Positions 1-10,301 of a stretch of DNA of 64,000 bases are shown here, in pieces; position 1 is the first letter of the stretch; the number at the start of each line of letters is the position of its first letter. Both the position numbers and the translations under genes were made by a program. This DNA is from Cladorhizidae sp. MBARI D1340-BT2 (taxonomy: Eukaryota; Porifera; Demospongiae; Poecilosclerida; Cladorhizidae): contig JAQNBH010000142.1 in NCBI GenBank assembly GCA_028752905.1, positions 248,001-312,000 on the forward strand, read 5' to 3'. The notes beneath the pieces were generated by a model, which made no database searches, had not been told where the DNA came from, and worked only from the letters and a program-made list of their open reading frames with translations.

Positions 1-290
1 ACTATATTATGTGAATTAACTTATAATTATTAGATGATCTACAACTGTTGTTATCTAGCTATAGCTTTCACTATGTTATGTGAATTAACTTATAATTATT
101 AGATGATCTACAACTGTTGTTAGCTAGCTATAGCTTTCACTATATTATGTGAATTAACTTATAATTATTAGATGATCTACAACTGTTGTTAGCTAGCTAT
201 AGCTTTCACTGTATGTGAACTAACTTATAATTATTAGATGATCTGGAAACTAGCTGTAGCTTTCACTGCATGAAATTATAACTAATTAAC
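1..290. repeat. 69-bp tandem repeat
   Basis: Three and a half copies of a 69-base AT-rich unit start at 1, 70, 139 and 208. Copies differ at only a few positions, and the last one is degenerate and trails off near 290. The array may continue to the left of the window. No coding potential is seen. Confidence 0.9.
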
Positions 291-608
291 TAGTCCTCTA
301 GTCATCTGGAAACATTTAGCTATGGATGTATCTAGTGGAATATTCTCTCTAGAATGATATATGTTATTTGTAGATATACTAATCTCTGCTGCTACAGATC
401 TGTAGGAAAAGACTAAGCAAGTCTGTAAGCTTTAGCTTGTCTATGCACACACCACATATCTAAGTAACCTTTATCTTGACTATATATACACCACATATCA
501 AAGTAACCTTTTTGTCTACATATAATATCACCCACATCTAAGTAAACTTTAGCTCAAACACCACTTATCTAAGACCAGATGTCTCCACCACAACAGAAAC
601 ACAGACAT
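291..608. other. AT-rich spacer with weak short repeats
   Basis: No gene is seen. Between about 450 and 575 a roughly 40-base motif (containing CACCACATATC and AAGTAACCTTT) recurs imperfectly three to four times, which suggests a decayed tandem repeat. Confidence 0.5.
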
Positions 609-1890
609 GGCTATTCTTGAGACGTGCATGCCTAAGTCTTCTTCAACTCTGCTGGAAAGACAGAAATGGCTGCTCTTGAGACGTGCATACATAAGTCTTC
701 TTCAACTCTGGTGGAAAGACAGAAATGGCTATTCTTGAGACGTGCATGCCTAAGTCTTCTTCAACTCTGCTGGAAAGACAGAAATGGCTGCTCTTGAGAC
801 GTGCATACATAAGTCTTCTTCAACTCTGGTGGAAAGACAGAAATGGCTATTCTTGAGACGTGCATGCCTAAGTCTTCTTCAACTCTGCTGGAAAGACAGA
901 AATGGCTGCTCTTGAGACGTGCATACATAAGTCTTCTTCAACTCTGGTGGAAAGACAGAAATGGCTATTCTTGAGACGTGCATGCCTAAGTCTTCTTCAA
1001 CTCTGCTGGAAAGACAGAAATGGCTGCTCTTGAGACGTGCATACATAAGTCTTCTTCAACTCTGGTGGAAAGACAGAAATGGCTATTCTTGAGACGTGCA
1101 TGCCTAAGTCTTCTTCAACTCTGCTGGAAAGACAGAAATGGCTGCTCTTGAGACGTGCATACATAAGTCTTCTTCAACTCTGGTGGAAAGACAGAAATGG
1201 CTATTCTTGAGACGTGCATGCCTAAGTCTTCTTCAACTCTGCTGGAAAGACAGAAATGGCTGCTCTTGAGACGTGCATACATAAGTCTTCTTCAACTCTG
1301 GTGGAAAGACAGAAATGGCTATTCTTGAGACGTGCATGCCTAAGTCTTCTTCAACTCTGCTGGAAAGACAGAAATGGCTGCTCTTGAGACGTGCATACAT
1401 AAGTCTTCTTCAACTCTGGTGGAAAGACAGAAATGGCTATTCTTGAGACGTGCATGCCTAAGTCTTCTTCAACTCTGCTGGAAAGACAGAAATGGCTGCT
1501 CTTGAGACGTGCATACATAAGTCTTCTTCAACTCTGCTGGAAAGACAGAAATGGCTATTCTTGAGACGTGCATGCCTAAGTCTTCTTCAACTCTGCTGGA
1601 AAGACAGAAATGGCTGCTCTTGAGACGTGCATACATAAGTCTTCTTCAACTCTGGTGGAAAGACAGAAATGGCTATTCTTGAGACGTGCATGCCTAAGTC
1701 TTCTTCAACTCTGCTGGAAAGACAGAAATGGCTGCTCTTGAGACGTGCATACATAAGTCTTCTTAAACTCGGCTGGAAAGACAGAAATGGCTGCTCTTGA
1801 GACGTGCATACATAAGTCTTCTTCAACTCTGGTGGAAAGACAGAAATGGCTATTCTTGAGACGTGCATGACTAAGTCTTCTTCAACTCTG
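609..1890. repeat. 59-bp minisatellite with two alternating variants (118-bp higher-order unit)
   Basis: About 22 copies of a 59-base unit are seen. Two variants alternate regularly: one contains GGCTATTCTTGAGACGTGCATGCC, split here as GGCTATTC...GCATGCC, and the other contains GGCTGCTC...GCATACAT. The functional period is therefore 118 bases. The alternation breaks near 1520-1550 and near 1764-1790. A 93-codon minus-strand open frame here is a by-product of the repeat. Confidence 0.93.
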
Positions 1891-1935
1891 TTGTTACTAT
1901 TGTTATTGTTGAGACATAATTATATTTATTGTTAG

Positions 1936-2245
1936 TGTCGCAGGGTGACTCGGATATCACCCAACGATGTATCGGTTAACTGGTAATTGCTGCCACCAGG
2001 TAGACTGACTACCATGTTACAGGTCTAATTCAGATGTTGTCTCAAAGACCTTTATAGCCAAAGTTATATACATAAGATAGACAGCTGTATGCTCGCAATC
2101 AACTCTCTGGTAACTCTAACTAGGCTCCTTTAATAGGGACCAGTCAGACTAAACATGCAATGGGTTACAGTAATTAAATACCTATTCACAATTAATTAAC
2201 AACGGACTGCATGACAGTAATCAGTGTGTGCAATATTATGATTAC
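1936..2245. mobile_element. Solo LTR, left part (interrupted by element A)
   Basis: The sequence starts TGTCGCAGGGTG. Its far end, beyond element A, is CACCCTGTGACA at 12417-12428, so the termini form an imperfect inverted repeat of TG...CA type. GTTAG lies directly before it (1931-1935) and directly after the far end (12429-12433), a 5-bp target duplication. Removing element A and one ATTAC leaves about 356 bp with no coding sequence, as expected for a solo LTR left after LTR-LTR recombination. Strand cannot be set. Confidence 0.75.
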
Positions 2246-2432
2246 TAAAGAATAAGGCATCCGCCTATTTGCATCAAACTCGCACAAAACATCATGGTGA
2301 TTAACAATGCTGTCATTGGCTGACAATGCCTGGTAAAGGGCTTACGTTAGGTAAGGGGTCTACGCTAGGTAACGGGTCAATAGCTACCTATACATATGCG
2401 TGTGCGTGTTAGTTACTGTTGGTTATTGTCTA
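2246..2432 (-). repeat. Element A 3' LTR
   Basis: This 187-base direct repeat matches 12189-12377. On the sense strand it starts TAGACAATAACC and ends CTTTA, so its termini are TA...TA and not TG...CA. It contains CCCTTTACC (plus 2332-2340 as GGTAAAGGG) and the self-primer complement at 2308-2327. The only difference from the 5' LTR is loss of two bases in ATCATG(TG)GTGATT. Confidence 0.93.
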
Positions 2433-2443
2433 CTTCCCCCTAG
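2433..2443 (-). promoter_or_regulatory. Element A polypurine tract
   Basis: The sense-strand sequence CTAGGGGGAAG abuts the inner edge of the 3' LTR. This is the position and composition expected for the plus-strand DNA primer of an LTR retrotransposon. Confidence 0.75.
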
Positions 2444-2483
2444 TCTTTGGCCAGTAGGGGTAAAGGCTGGTAGTGTTCTCTCT

Positions 2484-3305
2484 TCAGAAAAGCTGATACC
2501 CAAGCCGATTGGGTGGCTTTCGCTGTCTGTCGGATCTTCTCAACGGTGGCTTGGGTTGAGCGGTGATAAGGGTCCTTGGTTGGAGGAGGCCTTGGTTATC
2601 GGAGGCCTGGGGCGTAGCTGGCGGAGGAGCTGTAGGGGGGGTGGATGGTAGAGGAGAGAGAGGGGGCCGGGCCGGAGTAGCAGGGGAGGGGGCGTCGGGA
2701 AACGGAAGTATCTCTGGGATCAGGGGGGAAATCACAGGAGCCGGTGTGGTGGTGGTGCTCTGTGGAACGGGGGGCAAGTGGATGGCGATATTGGGTGGTG
2801 GGTGGTGGGGTGGTTTAGAGGCTGCGATGTCCTCCAGGATAGAACGTTGTGACGGTTGGGTTTTGGCCGGGGTGAATCGCCTGAGGTAGCGTCTGTTGCG
2901 GAGGGTCAGGCGGCTTGATCCGTCGACTCTGATTCCGTATTGGTGAAATTGTTTAACTTCAACAACGCAGCCGGTGCGGTCCCATTTGTTGGGAAAGTTC
3001 CCTGTCTGGTTTTGTAGGCGCACCCGGTCTCCAACTTTAAGCGGGGAAAGCTGTCTTGTGTGCTCCGTCCAACGCTCTTGGGCCAGGCTGTGTCTCTGGC
3101 GTAGGGCTGTCTCTCTCTGTGAGAGGTTATCCTGCCATGTAGGGTGAGGGTGGTATTTTCCTGGGACGAGGGGGATGAGATCCCGAGTTGGGCGGCCAAA
3201 GAGGCATGTGGCAGGTGACTGCTTTGGTGGCAGGATCAGGTGAGTTGCGGTATAGGAGTATGGCACGTTGTACTGCGTCCACATCGATGTCACCATCAGA
3301 GCCAA
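2484..3305 (-). pseudogene. Element A pol, part 3: integrase C-terminal region and proline-rich tail
   Basis: This is the last open segment of element A pol. From about 3230 leftward it reads as the end of integrase (LFGRPTRDL), then a basic C-terminal region with VGDRVRLQNQTG and KWDRTG, then about 130 residues rich in proline, ending in RRSDRQRKPPNRLGYQ before the stop. The same order occurs in element C. The first 25 or so codons of the open frame (about 3305-3230) are out of frame with the protein. The break from part 2 is near 3215-3230. Integrase C-termini of this type bind DNA and help target insertion. Confidence 0.8.
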
Positions 3306-5055
3306 CGTTGCCGGCTATGATTCTCTTGACAGTCTTAACTGCTATTTCGGCCCAGCAGTTGCCGTGGGGAAAAGCCGCTGAGGTGAGGCGATGGTGGACC
3401 CGCCAGTCACGGAGCAGTTGTGTGGTCTCGTGAGCTGTGAATTCGGGGCCCCCGTCCGAGGCAAGCTCATCCGGAATGCCATAGGTGGCGAAGGTGTGTC
3501 GTAGTATGGCGACGAGGCCTTTGGATCCTCCTCTTGCCCTGGCGAGGATGGGCCAGTTTGTGTATCTGTCCATGATGACTAAGTAGGCATGGCCTTTGTA
3601 ATGAAAATAGTCGGCGCAGATACATTGGAAAGGGTATTCCGACGGCGTGGGAGGTGTGGGTGGCAGAGCTGCCTGTGAGGGTGCCATCCGGTTGCAGGTA
3701 GTGCATGAAGATCGTAGCTGGTGGATGTCGGCAGTGATGCCAGGCCAGAAGATCGAGGTCTCAGCTCGTGCGGTCATGGCAGAGGTGCCCTGGTGAGCCG
3801 CGTGGAGAGCGGTGAGACACGCTTTCCTGAGGGATGGGGGGATGACGATGCGATCTTTGTAGATAGCGATGCCGTCAGTAGCGTAGAGATGCTGGCGTAC
3901 GTTGAAGTATTCCCTGATGGTAGGGGGTGTCAGAAGTCGAGTGTCGGGCCATCCTTCCTCGATTGTGTCGAGGAGTTTGGACATGGTCTCGTCTGAGGAG
4001 GTGGCGGTCTGGACCTCTTCCCAGGTGGTGATGGATGTGGCCGAGAGTGTGGAGATCAGGGACTCGTGGAGGAGGGTTTCCATGGGGTCTTCGTCGTGCG
4101 AGGCTGTGGATAACCCGGCCATCAGTTGGCTGGGGATGTGGATTTTGGGGTGAAGCTGGACGGAGACAGAGCTGACATCATCTTGGAGATGCATCTTGGC
4201 TGGTGTGGTGGAGCCAGAAGGGTGGCGAGAGAGTGTATCTGAAGCCCTATTCTTGACGCCAGGGATGTGTGACATCTTAAACCTGTAACGGAGGGTCTTC
4301 TCTTTCAGATTCCTCAGCCTCGTGTTGCTGATGTCCAGCGAGCGGTCTCCAAAGATCTTCAGGAGGGGGCGGTGGTCCACAGCTATGGTTAGGTTTTTGC
4401 AACCCAAGACAAAGTGGCGGGCTTTGTCCAGGGCATCAGCCACAGCCAGTGCTTCCCCTTCGATGGGTGCGTATCTTGATTCGGCCTCATGAGTAAATCT
4501 GCTCCCTACTAGCGTGATCTTCCATCCATCCCTGCAACAGAACAGGTCTGAGGATGGGCACTGGCAGTGTTTTTGAAACAGCCAGTACCCTATCCCGTGT
4601 TTCGACCAGTCTGTCGCGAGGCATGTGGGCTTCTCCTTATCGAAGATGGTGACGCCGTGTTCAATCTCGGCAATGATGGCAAGTTTTGAACGGTCGAAGG
4701 CTTGTTGGAGGGCGTCAGTCCATTCGAAGGTGGTGCTGGGTTTCAGGAGGCCTCTGAAGGGGAGCATGATATCTGACATGCTGAAAGCATAGGCGACTTG
4801 GTTGATGAGCCCGAACCAGGATCTGATGTCGGTGAGGCTTCGTGGGGTGGGAAAGTCGGAGATTGCCCGTGTGTACTTCTGGCATGGCCTGACACAGGTG
4901 TTGGTAATTTCGAACCCCGCGAACTCCACTGTTTGTCGAGCGAACCGGAACTTCTCTGGGTTCAGGGTGATCCCATCGTCCGCAGATGTCGAGCCACTCC
5001 TGGGCTTGGTGGAAGCTCTCCTCGATGGTAGAGGACCACAGGAGCGTGTCGTCAA
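3127..5055 (-). pseudogene. Element A pol, part 2: RT end, RNase H and integrase core
   Basis: The meaningful frame runs from about 4985 down to about 3215. It starts inside RT (GITLNPEKF, FAGFEIT), passes the connection domain, then RNase H (CLATDWSKHGIGYWLFQKHC, cut here to ATDWSK; later EGEALAVADAL and VDHRPLL), and then integrase. Integrase shows the zinc-binding histidines and cysteines (HAAHQGTS...SCTTCN) and the catalytic series: D in CADYF, D in SDGGPEF, E in WAEIAVK. The usual NPQSNGRAE-type context before the glutamate is eroded. It is joined to parts 1 and 3 by frameshifts, so no full polyprotein could be made from this copy. Confidence 0.87.
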
Positions 5056-6102
5056 TGCACTTCGTCTTTCTCTCGATCAGTGCCACAATCTCATCATAAC
5101 GCCGGGTGTAGCCGTCCCCAGAAGCGATGTAGCCTTGGGGTGCTGTCTTGTAGCGGTAACGGCCCCATGGCGTTATGAAAGTTGTGAGATGTTTGTCTGC
5201 AGGGTGGAGGGCGACGGAATGGTATCCATTCCATGCATCGAAGACGGTCTTGCGGGTGTTGGGAGGGATGGAACGAGCCTGATGGAAAGGTGATTGGGTG
5301 TGGTGGGTCTCGCGGGTCGCATGTGCGTTGAGAGGCTGAAAGTCGATCGTACGACGTAGTGACCCATTTTTCTTAGCACATGTGACCATGCGATGGCACC
5401 ATGTCACTGGGTCTCCAACTGGGACCTGTTCCAGGACCCCTAGTCTCACATCACGGTCTAGGCCTAGCTTCACCTCGTCCTGCCAATGGAGGGGGACAGG
5501 TATAGGAGAGTGGTGAGCAGTGGGGACAGCGTTGGGGTCAATCATCAGGCGGAGGGGTGGTCCATCCATGAGGGGCAGAGGCTGGTGGTCGCACGTATTG
5601 AAGGTGCTGGTCTTGTACCGATCAAGGAGGAATTTCTCGAGTTTGTCTCGGTTCTCCTCTGTGGCTGGGTATGGGAGCTCGGAGAGGATTGATGGCGGCT
5701 GTGAGCGTCGTGGACAGGGGCATGGCCTCGGTGTGTTGGGTTGTGGCGTGTCTGGAGCAACTGCCGTGGGATGATTTGCTGTTAAGGAACAGTGGGTGGT
5801 TGGGAATCCAGTAGGGATGATCCCGAGGTCGGTGCACGTTTCCCTGCTGAGAAACAGGTTGGAGACGTGACCAGTGATGTAGACCATCTGTCGTGAGGAT
5901 CGTCGGCCTTGTGGTTCTGCGATCTTGACCAGTATGGCCCCCAATATCTTGATGTCACTGTTGTTGGCAGCGTGCATCTTAAGGGAGACAGGTAGCAGGT
6001 CAGTGGTCTTGAGTCCGAGGCGCTTCATAGTGGTGGTGCCAGCTAGGCAGCTTTGGCAGCCGGTGTCGGCCATGGCCTGGACTGTGATTCTCCTCTGGGG
6101 AG
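4715..6102 (-). pseudogene. Element A pol, part 1: protease and reverse transcriptase
   Basis: The frame continues to 6154, but its first 17 codons are element B LTR sequence; element A sequence begins at 6102. The protease active site ADTGC lies at about 6070-6056. RT follows with FDAWNGYHS, FITPWGRYRY, PQGYIASGD and the catalytic CIDDTLLW (IDD at 5056-5048, an I-D-D version of YxDD). The meaningful frame ends near 4985 at a one-base shift; codons beyond that to 4715 are out of frame. Insertion of B severed the protease from gag, just before its conserved start. Element C keeps that junction unbroken. Confidence 0.87.
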
Positions 6103-6296
6103 TGTCAGCTTTCCACTCTCTACTCAACTTCTTTAGCTTGAGTAGTGGGAACAACTGCGACGCCCTAATATAACTATTAACTTACTGTCACAATTACTAC
6201 TAGAGCCAAAATCAGACTACCCTTCCTGGTAGCTGTTTCCCCCTGCCTAGCCCGAAACTAGTAGGGAATAGCGCCTTGCTATTGAATGGGTTAAAG

Positions 6297-6302
6297 TTTA
6301 TT
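6297..6302 (-). promoter_or_regulatory. Candidate polyadenylation signal in element B LTR
   Basis: AATAAA on the sense strand lies about 420 bases into the LTR. The same site is at 10496-10501 in the other LTR. Use is inferred from position only. Confidence 0.45.
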
Positions 6303-6437
6303 AAGAAACTGGATAACTATCCAAGCCTCTTTAACTGCAATATCACATATACTTACAACAATACTCAGTTGTACTATAGTCAGTTTTTAAACTAAAACAA
6401 TCCCGCGTCTCTAACAACAACAATCGCCGTTAGCTGA

Positions 6438-6445
6438 TGACGTCA
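6438..6445. promoter_or_regulatory. CRE-like palindrome TGACGTCA in element B LTR
   Basis: This perfect 8-base CRE/ATF-type site overlaps the Pol stop codon (6445-6443). It is repeated at 10637-10644 in the 5' LTR, where it would lie in the promoter-proximal part. CRE-family factors are known to drive several LTR promoters; activity here is inference. Confidence 0.4.
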
Positions 6446-9400
6446 CTGTTCGTCATCAGTGGATTCGCCACTCCGTAAATAAACCCGTAAGGGCACCGTC
6501 TCGTAGCCCTCCGCTGGCCTTCCGTTGCGAAGATTCCCTTTGTGAGCTTTGTTGGCAACCACATGTCCTTTTGGAGAGCTTTCCTTTTGATAGCTTCGTT
6601 GTTGAGTATATCTTTGTGGCTTTGTTAATTGCTCATTACTGTTCTTATTCGTTTGTAGGTGCTGTGCTGTCTCATACTTGTCTAGTGCTGGGCACTCTGT
6701 AGTCAGGGTTGAGATCCCTGACACTCCCTCAACCTTAGTCAGAGACCCCTGGTCTCTTGATAACCCATCAGCATTGGCGTTCTTGCTGCCACTTCGGTGT
6801 ACAATCATAAAATCATATTGCTGTAATGATAGGGCCCACCTTGCCAACCTGCCATGACTGTCCTTCAGGTTGCCAAGGTGAGTTAATGGGTTGTGGTCTG
6901 TTTCGATTGTAAACTTTGATCCTTGCAGATAGGTACGAAAGTGTTTAACTCCTTTAACAATTGCCAGAGCCTCGCGCTCTATGGCAGAGTAATTTCTTTC
7001 ACTTTGTAACAACTTCTTTGAGGCGAAAGCGATCGGATGCTCTTCCCCTTTTTCATCTACCTGACTAAGGACATAACCCAATCCAAATGCTGACGCATCC
7101 GTCTGTAAAATAAATGGTTTGGTCCAATCTGGCATGACTAACACCGGTGCTCGGGTGAGTACTTCTTTTAGCTCAACGAAAGCTTTGTCGCATTTCTCAT
7201 TCCATTTAACATGCTTAGGCATACTTTTCCTTGTAAGTTCGGAGAGGTGTGTGGCAATAGATGAAAAGTTAGGAATAAATTTCCGGTAGTAACCGCAAAG
7301 ACCTAAGAAAGAACGGACGTCCTTTTTAGTCTGGGGCTGCTTAAAGGTCTTCACTGCCTCCACCTTACATTCCATAGGCTGTACCAAGCCACTCCCAACT
7401 ACGTGTCCCAGATATACGCAACTACCACTTCCGAAAGTACACTTTCTCTCTTTTACTTTTAACCCAGCTTCTCTTAGCTTGTCGAACACAATTTCCAAAT
7501 GACCTAGATGGTTCTCCCAGGTATCACTGTGGATAATAATATCATCCAGGTACGCAACAGTGAACTCATGCAATCCATTCAATAAACCATCCATTAACCT
7601 CTGGAAGGTAGATGGTGCTGAAATTAACCCAAAGGGCATCGTCAAAAACTCATACTTTCCGTATGGAGTCACAAATGCTGTCTTTTCTCTGTGTTGAGGG
7701 TTTACGGGGACCTGATAATAACCTTTCGTTAAATCCAGGGTGGTTATAAACTTTGATGAGCCAATGTTAGCTATCAGGTCTTCAATATTTGGGAGTGGGT
7801 ATGGGTCATTAATGGTCACCTTGTTCAGTTTCCTGTAATCTACACACATACGTTGTGTGCCGTCCTTTTTCTTTACCAATACAATAGGCGCTGCCCAAGG
7901 GCTTTTGGATGGTCTAATTATTCCCTGATCAAGGAGTGTTCTTATCTCCTCTCTCAGTACCTCTTGAGAGTGGTGGGCCAACCGGTAAGGGTGCAATCTT
8001 ATAGGCACAGCATCTCCTGTGCGTATCTCATGCTGCACAACTTGTGTCTTTCCCGGTACATCTTGCAATACATCTTTGTATTTTTCCTTGAACTTTTGAA
8101 TGTCTAAGTGATGAGGGTCTAGCATGTGTGAGGTATGCACAACCTCATCATTCTCCAAATCTTCCTCGTCGTCGTCACGGGCTAAGAATGTAGCTGACTC
8201 AGGAGGAGTCCACAACTTCATGCAATTGACATGAAAGGTTCGATACTGTTTTAACCGGGTTCCAAAATCTACTTGGTAAGTTATTTTGGTGATTTTTTTC
8301 ACAATGGGAAAGGGTCCTTGCCATTGATTGTGTAGTTTGTCCGGTCTAAATACTAACACGAATTCGCCTACAGCAAAGGATCTCTCTTTAGCCTTCTGGT
8401 CAATGTGTTTCACTTTTTCATCTCTCTCTTTCTTATAGACCAAGTCTCGTACTACTTGCATATTTGCTTTGGGTGTAGCTATATATTCACTCACGCTACT
8501 TTCATCAGACACTTCTCCGTCACAGTCCTCAGTGGGAGAGGTCATCTCATCCTCGGTCTCTGCTCCTAACTCCTTCATCTCACTTCCATTTTCGACCGGG
8601 TAGAGAGAAGATATGATGGGCTGGTCCCGCTCCTGTTGAAGACCCTCCTCCTCCTCGAGGTTGTCTTGCTGTATCTTCTGGGCACGGGTGACTACCAGGC
8701 CTGACTCGGTCGTGATGGAAGTCGATGGGGCGTTCTTTTCTTCAATTTCTAGCTCTTCACTGAGAGCCTTCTTCAGATACTGCCTGAAATGGGGAATGTC
8801 TCTTCCCATCAGCATATCTTCAGTTATGTGCTTTGACACACCTACAGCAATGCAGGTAGACTTCCCTTCTACCTCCAGCATGACACTTGCTGCTGGGAAG
8901 TATGTTTTCCTTTCTGAAGCTGTACTATATGGAATAGTCCATCCTAAGTAATCTTTCTCAGCTACACATCGAGGATGCACAATGGTTTTTGTGCATCCAG
9001 TATCAAGTAATGCTGTTATTTCATGACCATTGATCCTAACTGTCTTGGTCCAGTCGGGCATCTTGGGTTTCCTTTGAGTGACAAGGCTGCATTTCGCATT
9101 TTCAACTTTAACCCGACAATCTCGCTGGTAATGACCTTTCTTGCCACATTTAAAGCACTCAATCGTTCGCAGGTCACGGTAAGGAGGAGGTCCATCTCTA
9201 CTCCTTGGTGAAGGTCCATCGTTCTTTCGAGAGTCTTGACTTGCCAAACGGTTGTGTGTTCCTTTCGAAAATGGTTGATACTCTTTTTCCTTTTTAAATG
9301 GTAATCTCTCAGTTTTTGTCCTTTGGTTTCCCAAATGTCTCACGATGGATTCTGTCAGCTCAGCATAATTTTGGCAGTTTAAGTTCCTCATTTGGGTTTC

Positions 9401-10171
9401 GAGCCACGGTGGTAATTTAGCCAGGACTAATTCCATCATTACTACCTCTCTGGTAGGTACCTTTGTAGAATCCAACCATTGATGAAAATTTTGCCGGAAG
9501 TCCCGCAACCACTGATCAGGTTTGTTTGAATTAAAACACTGCTCAAACACTTTCTTACGATGTGATTCAGTAGACATTTGATACACTGACAAAAGTGTGC
9601 TCTTCACCATCTGGTAGTCGGCCTGTTGGACCGCCGAAAGTGCAGACACAGCCAACAGCCCGGCTCCAGACAGTGAGCCCCTCAGGTGGATTGACCATAA
9701 TTCCACTGGCCATTCACTGGCATAGGCAGTGGCTTCAAACGTATCCAAATACGCTGACATGTTGTCTGTTTCCTCAATAAATTTCTGAAGGTGCAGATGT
9801 AGTACTGGTGTAGGTGGTGGAGTTCTTGCTCGAGCTCCCTGTACTCCTTCCATCAGTCTCATGAAATGGTCCTGCTGGTCTGCTATTGCCTGACGGTCTA
9901 GTTCCCGCTGTTCAGCTGCTTGTGCCTTCTCCTTCTTACGGACACTAGCCTCTTTATCCAGACGTGTGGCTTCTCTATCAACACGGCTCTGTTCGATAGC
10001 CAACATTTGTTCCATAAAGTTTTCCATACTATCTTCCTCTTGCTGGTCGGTTGGTATGTGACTTCTTAAGGTTCTCCGTCGTTCGTGGGACATATAACTA
10101 TTAAGAAACAACTCGACAACTGTAATAATTATTAGTGAACAACTTAGCCTAGGCTCAGGGTTGGTTTGCAA
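6443..10171 (-). CDS. Element B Gag-Pol polyprotein, 1242 aa, integrase core missing
   Basis: One open frame without breaks. Order by residue: charged coiled coil 42-105; capsid region about 125-280 whose second half (FRQNFHQWL...ELVLAKLPPWL) resembles a SCAN domain; CCHC zinc knuckle CFKCGKKGHYQRDC 339-352; aspartic protease LLDTGC 388-393; acidic linker; an integrase C-terminal GPY/F-type module 573-657 (VGEFVLVF, QWQGPF, FHVNCMKLW); RT 700-930 with YLDD at 874-877; RNase H with QTDAS near 1023 and ETDHNPL near 1090. Residues 1150-1242 are encoded by the LTR. Integrase before RT is the Gmr1-type order. The integrase zinc-binding and DDE domains should lie between about 500 and 573 and are absent without loss of frame. 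Start could be Met1 or Met27. Confidence 0.9.
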   Translation of the reverse strand: MQTNPEPRLSCSLIIITVVELFLNSYMSHERRRTLRSHIPTDQQEEDSMENFMEQMLAIEQSRVDREATRLDKEASVRKKEKAQAAEQRELDRQAIADQQDHFMRLMEGVQGARARTPPPTPVLHLHLQKFIEETDNMSAYLDTFEATAYASEWPVELWSIHLRGSLSGAGLLAVSALSAVQQADYQMVKSTLLSVYQMSTESHRKKVFEQCFNSNKPDQWLRDFRQNFHQWLDSTKVPTREVVMMELVLAKLPPWLETQMRNLNCQNYAELTESIVRHLGNQRTKTERLPFKKEKEYQPFSKGTHNRLASQDSRKNDGPSPRSRDGPPPYRDLRTIECFKCGKKGHYQRDCRVKVENAKCSLVTQRKPKMPDWTKTVRINGHEITALLDTGCTKTIVHPRCVAEKDYLGWTIPYSTASERKTYFPAASVMLEVEGKSTCIAVGVSKHITEDMLMGRDIPHFRQYLKKALSEELEIEEKNAPSTSITTESGLVVTRAQKIQQDNLEEEEGLQQERDQPIISSLYPVENGSEMKELGAETEDEMTSPTEDCDGEVSDESSVSEYIATPKANMQVVRDLVYKKERDEKVKHIDQKAKERSFAVGEFVLVFRPDKLHNQWQGPFPIVKKITKITYQVDFGTRLKQYRTFHVNCMKLWTPPESATFLARDDDEEDLENDEVVHTSHMLDPHHLDIQKFKEKYKDVLQDVPGKTQVVQHEIRTGDAVPIRLHPYRLAHHSQEVLREEIRTLLDQGIIRPSKSPWAAPIVLVKKKDGTQRMCVDYRKLNKVTINDPYPLPNIEDLIANIGSSKFITTLDLTKGYYQVPVNPQHREKTAFVTPYGKYEFLTMPFGLISAPSTFQRLMDGLLNGLHEFTVAYLDDIIIHSDTWENHLGHLEIVFDKLREAGLKVKERKCTFGSGSCVYLGHVVGSGLVQPMECKVEAVKTFKQPQTKKDVRSFLGLCGYYRKFIPNFSSIATHLSELTRKSMPKHVKWNEKCDKAFVELKEVLTRAPVLVMPDWTKPFILQTDASAFGLGYVLSQVDEKGEEHPIAFASKKLLQSERNYSAIEREALAIVKGVKHFRTYLQGSKFTIETDHNPLTHLGNLKDSHGRLARWALSLQQYDFMIVHRSGSKNANADGLSRDQGSLTKVEGVSGISTLTTECPALDKYETAQHLQTNKNSNEQLTKPQRYTQQRSYQKESSPKGHVVANKAHKGNLRNGRPAEGYETVPLRVYLRSGESTDDEQ
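6724..6730 (-). promoter_or_regulatory. Element B polypurine tract
   Basis: Sense-strand GAGGGAG directly precedes the 3' LTR. The tract is short, but position and purine content fit. Confidence 0.6.
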
Positions 10172-10280
10172 GTTCCCTGGTTTACACCTGAACTGTGTCC
10201 CTGACTTAGCTAGCTAACAATTCACAACTCAATCACTACTGGCTAATCCTATTAGCTAGTTCTGGTAGTTCTGGGATACA

Positions 10281-10300
10281 GAATCCCACCGCTGCCACCA
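10281..10300 (-). promoter_or_regulatory. Element B primer-binding site, tRNA-Leu type
   Basis: The sense strand reads TGGTGGCAGCGGTGGGATTC, one base inside the 5' LTR. It is complementary to a 3' tRNA end of CCA plus an acceptor and T-arm that match, from memory, animal tRNA-Leu(AAG). It shows that B uses a host tRNA primer, unlike elements A and C. Confidence 0.8.
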
Positions 10301-10301
10301 A

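Larger units (their letters stand above)
6103..6723 (-). repeat. Element B 3' LTR
   Basis: This 621-base LTR matches 10302-10922 at a constant offset of 4199. In the sense direction its first 281 bases are read as the C-terminal 93 codons of Pol. It also holds a perfect TGACGTCA palindrome (6438-6445) overlapping the Pol stop codon and a sense-strand AATAAA (6302-6297) that could serve for polyadenylation. Confidence 0.95.
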
